Assembly (NCBI GenBank): GCA_022036555.1
Contig: CM039140.1
Span: 3,375,943 to 3,439,942 of the forward strand
From: Microstegium vimineum
Taxonomy: Eukaryota; Streptophyta; Magnoliopsida; Poales; Poaceae
Length of the DNA: 64,000 nt
Direction: 5' to 3'
Under the pieces are notes generated by a model. It was not told the DNA's origin and did not search any database. It was given only the letters and a program-made list of their open reading frames with translations. Made by a program: the position numbers and the translations under genes. Positions 56,139 to 64,000 of this stretch are shown here, piece by piece. Every line of letters begins with the position of its first letter. Position 1 is the first letter of the stretch.

Positions 56139-59100
56139 GCTCTGCCAATCGATTATTTTCTACTGAAGACGCTATCGAAGCAAACAGATTTATGAAAGGA
56201 ATTGAAGCTGTGACTGGAGACTCAAGAGGTGCAATGTATGTTACTTCCTTCGGCCTTTAACATTTGTATGTATTAATCTTTGTGCGTATAAGGTATAAGT
56301 CATGTAGCTCAACTGGTCTATTATGTTCAATATTTTGTGACTGCTGTTAAGAGATTTGGTATGGTAAAGTAGATGATTATGCATTGTAGTTATACTAGTA
56401 TAATAAGCTCACATGTTGAATCCATGTAACTCAAAACCGGAGTTCAATGTTTTGATAGTAAAGGATTTTTTTCCCCAGTTTTGTATGAGAAACGTGACTA
56501 TAAACTTTTTGTGTTAAGTTCATTAAGCTGAAGTCACATTTTTAGTGGCATGTAAATATGACAATATGCATAGGGAATAACTAGTTTAGTCCTAGGATCG
56601 CAAAAGGCAAGTTTACCAATTTTCCTCTAACTTACAATTGAGTGTGCAATATTACAGTATGGCAAATTTCATAGCACGACATATAGAAGCTCTAGGTGCA
56701 GAAGCGTGTCCCATAAGTTTATCCCTCATAGCAAGAATTTTCATCCTCTGAAGTTCTTCACCTCCATGACAAATAACATGGCAATTCAACCTAATGGCAC
56801 CGACAGCAATTATGGGATAAATACTATCGGCATTGTACGAGCTCCTCGGGGCAATGGACAAGAAGCAATAGTGCTGGTTAGTCCTTATAATTCTCAAAGA
56901 GTTCAATCAAATGAATTATGATCGCTGGCTCTTGGTTTCTCTGTCTTCTCCCTCTTAAGCTGAACTGCATGGCTGTCCAAGGATGTTGTGTGGCTATCTG
57001 CAGACTCACAGTTTGGAGAGTATGCTGCAGTCTCTGCATGGTTAAACCAGTATCATAACCCTTTGTTTTTTAGTCAGTCAGTAATACTACATACCAAGAT
57101 GTATGGCGAAAACCATATATATGATGGTAATTCAGGAAAAACAGAAGTCACGGCTTTCAAACATGCTGGAACAATGGCCGCTACTCTCATATTTAAAGTT
57201 GGGGAAACCAGAAGATATGGTGACAGAGATAGTGTTATGATGTATGCAGAGGCATCTAATGGACAAATGGCAAACTTGGACCTTCTGAATGTGGTGCGTT
57301 ATTTAGCTGTTCATAGACATGGTGTCGTGTGAACATAGCTGCATTTAGTTCTTTGTTGATCTCTGCATGGCTTAGGGTTATTGTTGAAATTTTACATACT
57401 CTTGGGAGTGTATTAAGAAAAATAAATCCTGGCTGGAAGCTTGATATTGCAGTCCCTGACTATGTGGAGGGGGGGACGGCAAACCTAGCTAACTCTATAT
57501 ACAGCCAGGTAACTGAAATTAATCTTTCCCATGTCACCTTAATGGCACTTTCCTTTATGACTACATTCCCTCGTATTGGGGTTTGTTCGATACAGGCTCT
57601 TGGAGTGCCCACAGGGTCACATGGCGCTTTCCATGATTATCAAGTTGGCGCGGTTTTTTTAGAACTTTCACCAACATTTCATGACAGAAATGAGATTGCT
57701 AAATCTTTGTTTCTTCTAAGGGGTGGAGGGTATGTTTCTTATTGTGTTTCAATTATGCTTTTTAAGGTTGCATTGTTGTTATAGCATTGGGGGCACCTTT
57801 TGATTTGACTTTTGATGATAAAGGAGTTGAGGACTTTGCTTTTTCATGCATTGAGGCATGGAGCTGTTTGTATCATTAACTTCACAGCAATGACAACGTA
57901 ACTGGCAAAAAAATATTTAACTATTATTAATGTACATATAACAATTGCAGAAGTTGTATAATCTCCAGTAACAAATAGATGATCAGTAAAGAGTTTTGTA
58001 TCTTCTGTGATCTTGCAAATTCATGGACAAAATCACTTCATCAGGTATATGGTTACATATTAGAACCATATAATTTCCTTCAAAAATATTAGAACCACAT
58101 AACAGGCAAAATTTTACTTGAGTTGGGTCTCATTTGCACCTCTGACCATTTCATAGCAATGATTTTATAAGAATTTTATCATTTGTGGATTTATCAATGG
58201 CAGTAAATATATGTTATGTTTATGTGTATAAGAAATATTAAATATAAATGGTACAGATTCGATTATTAGCATGAACTGGTAAAACTTAACACCGTGATTA
58301 GTTGGTCTTGGGTTTTTTTAGGGGGGGAGGGGGAGGGGGGCGCATGCCTATAACAACCCAGCGGAAAATATGTGTATTACACTGAACTAAGCATACGGAC
58401 ATAATCTCTTATGTTACCACTGGGTGATATCGCTAGGTTGTTTAACAGGTTTGTTTTCATTTTTCTGCAAAAGATTCCTCAGTAGAATGTGTTTGACATG
58501 TTTGGGAATGCTTTTGATTCAGGCTAATTGAAGGAGTGGTGCGTTCTGTGAACAATCTGCTTGAGAAGTTCCATCAGTCCTTTTTCCTGTACTTCCTTAC
58601 TGCTCCAAGCAAGTTCATTTCAGTCGGCGTGTATATGATTCCGTTTGCATTGCTGCTGGCACCTCTCCCAATAGTTGCTGCTGCCCTTGCTGACGGCAGT
58701 CGAAGCATGGAAAACCCAGTAGATAAGTTGATAGAACACGGTAAAGCAGATGACATTGCCGATATCCCGCAAAGCAAGGGTGGATCATGTAAATGGCTTC
58801 AAGCTGCAAAAATTTTGCTTGTTATCCAACTATGGGCAGTACTTGTTTCACTACTTCCATATTACATTACTCAGATACCTGATGCCACACCTATGCAAAG
58901 CACACTCATCTGGATTGTTCTCTCCATCGTCATACTGATTGCGTTGTCTCTCTTGTTTGGCTCACCATACTCAGCTGGTGTTGAATGGAAACTTCTGAAA
59001 GCTATTATGATCACTTCCATCTCCATTGGGTTGGGGCTCATGTCAATCATAAATGTTGCCACTGCCCAGCTTGGTGCTCTGATGGTGATCCCAATGTGTT

Positions 59101-59288
59101 TTCTTCCTCGGGCAGTATTATTGGCTTCGAACGTAGTGTTTGCTGTGTTGGGCTTTTCTCCAGCTGCAGTGCTGATATGAAAGGAGTGTCCAAGGGGTCG
59201 TGTTCGTGGACAACAGATTTTGGAGATTTTTGGATATGGATGGAGTTCCTGTGGGAATGGAGCAGCGCGACGTATCTGTACCTATACG
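56139..59288 (+). pseudogene. GPAA1: GPI-anchor transamidase subunit GPAA1/GAA1, decayed
   Basis: Exon-like blocks are 56139-56235, 56658-57508, 57596-57729 and 58523-59288, with GT-AG borders. They encode GAA1-family sequence in order: FSTEDAIEANRFMKGIEAV, GINTIGIVRAPRGNGQEAI, SADSQFGEYAAVSAWL, YAEASNGQMANLDLLNVVRY, ALGVPTGSHGAFHDYQV, RSVNNLLEKFHQSFFLYFL, and several C-terminal membrane segments. GAA1 is an ER-membrane part of the complex that attaches GPI anchors to proteins. The N-terminal exon (first membrane helix) is missing. Shifts occur near 56720, 57330 and 59178, and stops near 56920 and 56965. The last exon is still open for 214 codons, so decay is moderate. A functional copy presumably lies elsewhere. 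Confidence 0.87.
58318..58341 (+). repeat. G-rich tract in an intron of the GPAA1 pseudogene
   Basis: Several runs of four or more G (GGGGGGGAGGGGGAGGGGGG) could form a G-quadruplex. It has no other context. Confidence 0.6.
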
Positions 59289-59339
59289 GTAATCCACCTA
59301 CCGCATGTCACCTCCCGCACTGCCTTATCCTTTCAGCCT

Positions 59340-60425
59340 TATCATGTCTGTTCAGGGCGTCTGGACGCGGCGCTCCCATCCGAACGCGCCGCTAGCATCC
59401 GCTTGTCTCGCTCCTGCTTCACTCGCTCGTTCCTTTCTCTGCTGCCCTGCCGTCCCGCGCCCCAGGCAAGTTTGGGCCGCTGGAACGGATGCCGCCGCCC
59501 CGCCCAGCCTGATGTTGCGTGCCCCGCGCTCCAGGCATGACAAGCACCGTCGGATGAACGGTGCCCCCATGCCGCGCCAGCGACCTGCTGGCTGCTGCTC
59601 CTCCATCGGAGACGACGGCGGCGGCTCCAACGAGGTAGGTCGATCCTCTTTTGGATCTGAGGCTTCCTCCTCCTCTGGATCTGAGGGACGTGGTGATGGC
59701 TAGGGTCCCGATGAGCTCTGGGGCCCGATTCCCTCCTTCCGACGAGTTCAAAGGTGATGGGCTAGGGGCTAAAGGAGTTTTGCACCTAGAACCCATCCCC
59801 TTGTTGTTTGTACGTCATTATTGTTTTGTCCTTGTTGCAATGTGGTTTTTTAGATGTTGCCATAGATGATTTTCGAATGTTGCAATATATTATTTCCGAA
59901 TGTTGCAATAGAAAAATTCATGTGCTGCATAAAGAAAATTCAGTGTTAGATCGAATTTTTTTCTCTATGTTGCAACTTGCGAGTTTTTAACTTTTTTCCA
60001 CGTGATGTGCAAGCGATTTTAATTGTTGAAGAACACTTCATGTTTGATTTTTTCGATGTTGCAATACTATAATTTTCGATGTTGCAGTGTATAATTTTCG
60101 ATGTTGCACTACACAATTTTTGCGATGTTGCAGAACTTGCGATTGGAAGTGTTTTGTGCTAGTGGTACGTACAGGGGTGCGGTGGGAGACATCGACCAAG
60201 GGGCGCGGTGGGGAACGGTGGGTGCGGCGTGGATGGTGGCGCGTCAGGGGACGGCCCACGCGCATGGTGCGGGATAGGCTACTGCGGGGCCTGAGCGGAG
60301 GGTCGTGTCCTCAATTTGAATCGTTACGTGCGGGACTGAAGGTGTTACATGCGGGATTAGAGGTGCGTAAAACGTTGGGTTGTTCCGGACGTCCGGGCGC
60401 TAGTGGTGCCCGTACCTATATCGTG
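59340..60425. mobile_element. Unclassified element with GC-rich ends and a GATGTTGCA repeat core
   Basis: GC-rich flanks containing GGCGTCTGGACGCGGCGC at the left and CCGGACGTCCGGGCGCTAG at the right enclose an AT-rich array of about ten degenerate TTTTCGATGTTGCAATA-like units (59830-60140). The layout suggests a DNA transposon. Clear terminal repeats and a target duplication were not found. GC-rich open frames on both strands have no domain. Confidence 0.45.
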
Positions 60426-60520
60426 TCCATCTTCCCTGCTGGCTCTTGTGCATCCTTGTGTTGCTGCACCCATGTCGCCAATTAGAATCTAAGATGAAGC
60501 AGGACTAGTTTGGTCTCTGG

Positions 60521-60718
60521 AGTATTTTCTTTTCGATTGGTAAATTTTAGTGTAGACTAGTGTAGAAATATCTCACCTTTCACTATTTTTGGCCTGCTGA
60601 TCATTTATTGGATCTCCGGAGTATTTTCTCTTCGGTTGGTAAGTTTTAGTGTAGACTAGTAGAAATTTCTCACTTTCACTATTTTTGGCTGCTGATCATT
60701 TACTTAGCTGTCCATTAT
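60521..60718. repeat. Direct tandem duplication of about 99 bp
   Basis: Two copies starting AGTATTTTCT..TTCG.TTGGTAA (60521 and 60620) share GTGTAGACTAGT and CACTATTTTTGGC, with a few small differences. Confidence 0.8.
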
Positions 60719-61235
60719 TTAGAACATATTCACCCGGTCGGAGAAGTTGGAGAAGTCTGGTACTTTCTCTATTCTAAATTATAAATCATTTTGTTTTTTT
60801 ATATCAATTTTGCTACGTATTTAGATATACCGATTATCTAGATACATAGTAAAATTTATGTAAAAAGAAAGTCAAAGTGACTTATAGATTTGACTATGGG
60901 CCCTACCCTCTAGAATGGCTGTGACATTTTGAAGGCTTGTTTTTTTCATAAGTTGCTTGTCGTCTCACCTCTTGTGGACCCAGATGTTTTATTGGTCATC
61001 AGTCAAATAGTCAAATTAGATCAGTGATTGATTTCTAGGTTTCGTTGATAGTGACCGAGAAGGAAACCAAAGTTGGAGACTTAGAGGTAAGGAAAGCTTT
61101 ATAGAAATCATAAATGAAGTGCAAAAGCAGAAGGGGTATCTCCTTGAATATAGGGAAAACCGTGAGCAGCTACAGATTGAAAACAAAGGCAGACGAACAT
61201 GAGATTTCAGTTGGGCGAGTGTTCAATAAAAACAA

Positions 61236-61700
61236 ATGTGGTGTTTTGATCCAGGGGTTTTATAAAATTTAGCACGTGTCATATCAAATATTTGAATGGT
61301 AACTAAGAGGATTAAACATGAGCTAATTATAAAATTAATTACATAGAAGTAGACTAATTAGCGAGACAAAATTATTAAATCTAATTGATCCATCATTAAC
61401 AAATACTTACTGTACTCTACATTATCAAATCATGGACTAATTAGACTTAATATACTTATTTATCTCATAAATTAGTCTTAGATTTTATAATTAGTCTATG
61501 TTTAATACTCTAAATTAGTGTCAACCTTGAGATAAATTACTGTCCAAAATCCAAATATCTAATACGAGGACTTTAGCCCTCAGAAAACAAGGAGGGCCAA
61601 ACATGTTCCAATATACTCCATCTGTTCATAAATGTCTTTCTCACTTCTCGAGAAATAACTTGGATTAATTTATATAAAAAATTATTAATATTTATGGTAC
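61236..61700. mobile_element. MITE-like AT-rich repeats
   Basis: 61236-61560 contains the ACTAATTAG..AAATTAGTC words common to grass MITEs with a TTTATAAAATTTAGC end. 61610-61700 is half of a Stowaway-like element (ATACTCCATCTGTTCATAAA). Exact ends are uncertain. Confidence 0.4.
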
Positions 61701-61774
61701 ATAATTGATATCTGTTGGCACTTGCACCCAATGCCCAGGTGAGTATCACCTGCTCTCCTCTCCTCTCCCTCTCC

Positions 61775-61890
61775 TCTGCTCCAAGGTAGAAGAAGAGCTT
61801 GAGCTCTCTACAAACACTGCAGTTTCTACGGTGGCTGAAACTGAGCACTCAAATGGTGGCAAAGAAGCTGCATATTCCATTGAAAAATGG
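61775..61890 (+). other. Exon-like open segment of unknown identity
   Basis: An open stretch encoding KVEEELELSTNTAVSTV and KEAAYSIEKW ends at TGG followed by GTGAGT, a good splice donor. Composition is gene-like, but no family is recognised and no partner exon was found nearby. It may be a captured or left-over exon. Confidence 0.25.
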
Positions 61891-62145
61891 GTGAGTTATA
61901 TACACAATACATGTACCATACAAGGTACACTACTACCTACTCCTAGTACATGGCTTAGATCAGCCATATCTACTCCTAGTACCAGCCATACCAGCTGATG
62001 TACCTCTAACTGCTATTGTACTTAGTCAGTACTAATGGTATGGCCTATTGCCATCACTGTACTTGATTAGCAGAGCTGACCGAGAGCACACAAAGAAGAG
62101 TGATCAGCAGGAGTTTAAGCCTTACAATTCTTCCCCTAATCTGCT

Positions 62146-63183
62146 GTTGATTCATGCCTTGACCTCCACCATCCCAATCAGCTTCCTCAGTTCAGAGAAC
62201 CTGAGTTTCCCAAGTGATTTGTTGAGAATATCTGCAAGCTGTCTTCCAGACTCAACAAATTCAATGTTGATCTGCCCTTCTTCCACACAATCCCGAAGGA
62301 AGTGGAACTCACGTTGATGTGCTTGCTTCGATCATGAAGGACTGGATTCTTTGCCAATGCAATGGCTGGCTGGTTGTCCACCTTGAGTGCAGGTGGATGG
62401 ACCTCGGCGCTGGTGAGCTCTCCCATCAGCCGGCGCAGCCACACCACTTGGCAAGTTGCGGTGGCCGCTGCGACGTATTCTGCCTCGCAGGTTGACAGCG
62501 CCACCATCTTCTGCTTCAGGGACTGCCACGTGATTGGCGACGAGCCGAAGAAGACAAGCACACCAGAGGTGCTCCTCCGCCCGTCAATGTCCCTGGCCAT
62601 GTCCGCGTCGCTGTACGTCGTGATCCCTGGTTCCCCGCCTTTGGGCGGAGCCTCGCTGAACGCCGTCAGCCGGAGGCCGCCGCGCTTGGGGAAGACGATC
62701 CCCATCTCCACTGAGCCCTAGACGTAGCGTAGCAGCCGCTTGACCGCCGCCCAGTGGTCCTCCCTCGGGTCCTCCATGAACCGGCTCACGTAGCCCACCG
62801 CGAACGCGATGTCCGGCCGGGTGTGAGTGAGCCAGCGCAGCCCACCGACGATACTCCGGTAGAGCGTCGCATCCACCTTCGCCGTCGTGCTCTCCTTGGA
62901 GAGCTTGATGCGCTCCTCCATTGGCGTGGCCACAACCTTGCAGCCCGCCATGCCTGCCCGCTCCAGCAGCTTCTGCGCGTAGGCGCGTTGGCCGAGCTTG
63001 ATGGCGTCCGTGCTTTGCTTTACCTCAATGCCGAGGTAGTAGGACAGAGCACCCAGATTGCTCATCTTGAATCTTGCCGCCATTTCTTCATTGAACTTGG
63101 CGATGTTTTGCGCGCGCGCTCCAGTGACGATGAGATCATCCACGTATACCCCGACGATGAGGTGCTCCTTCCCCGTCGGCGGG
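62146..63183 (-). pseudogene. Ty1-copia pol remnant: end of reverse transcriptase and RNase H
   Basis: The minus-strand frame begins with LIVGVYVDDLIVTG (active-site YVDD at 63136-63147) and continues through LGALSYYLGIEV and THTRPDIAFAVGYVSRF. A TAG near 62717 is followed by RNase H sequence (YSDADMARDIDGRRSTSG, STCEAEYVAA) and a C-terminus ending about 62146. The upstream parts of pol are missing because an LTR of another family begins at 63184. This is a dead fragment. Confidence 0.85.
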
Positions 63184-64000
63184 TGAAAGGTCTTTCTGTG
63201 ATTTTGGTAATTGAGTGACAACTTAAGTGAACTAATATGTGTTCAAGTGATATATACACAAGAGATTAGTTCACAGGTAATGGTGTGATGAAGGAGCTTA
63301 ATGCACATGAAACATGACATGGAGTCATGTGACCAAGGTGGAGAAGATCAAGATGAGGCTTGGCTTGATGGACCGGTTGCAAGTGTGAAAGGCAAGCGGA
63401 TGATGCTTGGCGCCGATGGACCAAGGCAATGGTGAAGAGCAAGTGAGGTCGAGATAGATGAACCAATACGGTCATGTGATGATATGAAGTGGATCATATC
63501 ATTTGGTGATAGGTTGGTGCATGTGTTGCATCAACAATGGAGAAGAAGATGGAATGGAATGCACAAGGCAAAGGTATAACCATAGGGCATTTCATTTCAC
63601 TGGTCATAGGTGTGTAGAGAAGATTATGACCGGGTTTAGGATAGATAGCCGTACTATCAAGAGGGGCAAACTTGTTAGCATATCGGTTATCTAGTGCCAC
63701 TTTGAGCGATCTAACTTTGCGATGTATTAGGATCGAGTGGTGTGGTGAGAGCACGTGAAAATCCTTTGAAAATGATTGTGAAAATGCTAACACACATGCA
63801 CAAGGTTTAGAACACTTTTGTGTTGGCACTTGAAAAGCAAAGGAAGAAGATGGGAGGAGTCTCGGCTGTTTTTTGAGCTCCGGACGCTAGGGTTTTGGTG
63901 TGTCCGGACCATTGCATGTGCGTCCAGACACACACCCTAGGCTGGCTCGGCTGAGGACAAGGAACCAGACGCTGGTTGCCGTCCGGACGCAGAGCTCCGG
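63184..64000. mobile_element. LTR-type element running off the window, same family as 37097
   Basis: It begins TGAAAGGTCTTTCTGTGATT and follows the 37097 copy closely, including the CTCCGGACGCT/GTCCGGACCAT motifs at its visible end. It inserted into the copia fragment. Its right end and any internal genes lie beyond the window. Confidence 0.75.

Noticed and set aside
1..64000. CRISPR arrays, bacterial operons or phage genes
   Set aside because: The window is plant nuclear DNA; the repeats are transposon termini, minisatellites and MITEs, with no regular repeat-spacer array.

Overview
This window is nuclear DNA from a grass, most likely a panicoid or andropogonoid type. The evidence is intron-bearing genes with very GC-rich coding exons, Stowaway-type MITEs, En/Spm (CACTA) elements with TTTAGTCCCGGTT-type subterminal repeats, Ty3-gypsy and Ty1-copia elements, and grass-type plastid DNA inserts. 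The species cannot be fixed from the sequence alone.

The core is a minus-strand cluster of three related STP/MST-family monosaccharide transporter genes. Gene 1 (5180 down to 1275, three exons) is intact and encodes about 514 residues. Gene 2 (16445 down to about 13556) is a pseudogene: two short elements interrupt it and its 3' end is lost. Gene 3 appears to be split over about 32 kb. Exon 1 is at 51950-52091 and exons 2 and 3 are at 21480-21799 and 20250-21296; the splice phases match, so it would have a 30-kb first intron. All three paralogues have replaced the canonical QQLTGIN sugar-binding motif of transmembrane segment 7, so their substrate may differ from that of ordinary hexose symporters.

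Between genes 1 and 2 lie MITEs, a 37-G homopolymer, a mosaic plastid insertion (fragments of 23S rRNA, trnK-UUU, ccsA, ndhD, ycf4 and probably psaJ), two short non-autonomous CACTA elements and a decayed calmodulin-like gene fragment.

The giant intron of gene 3 holds an 18.6-kb CACTA element (23861-42472, TSD GAT). It carries a zf-GRF/membrane protein gene, a broken TNP2-like transposase and a broken TNPA-like gene ending in an Ulp1-type cysteine protease domain. Nested in it are a 5.7-kb putative solo LTR (TSD GTTAC) and part of another LTR. The intron also holds a 7.26-kb gypsy element (43781-51040, TSD AGTTT) that interrupts a MITE. That element has gag and part of a protease but no reverse transcriptase or integrase. 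On its antisense strand is an F-box-like reading frame with its own TATA box.

The right end (52.2-64 kb) contains a CACTA terminus, MITEs, a decayed GPI-transamidase subunit gene (GPAA1/GAA1), a repeat-rich element with GATGTTGCA repeats, a copia RT/RNase H remnant, and the start of an LTR that also occurs inside the large CACTA. The only genes that look able to make a full protein are transporter genes 1 and 3.
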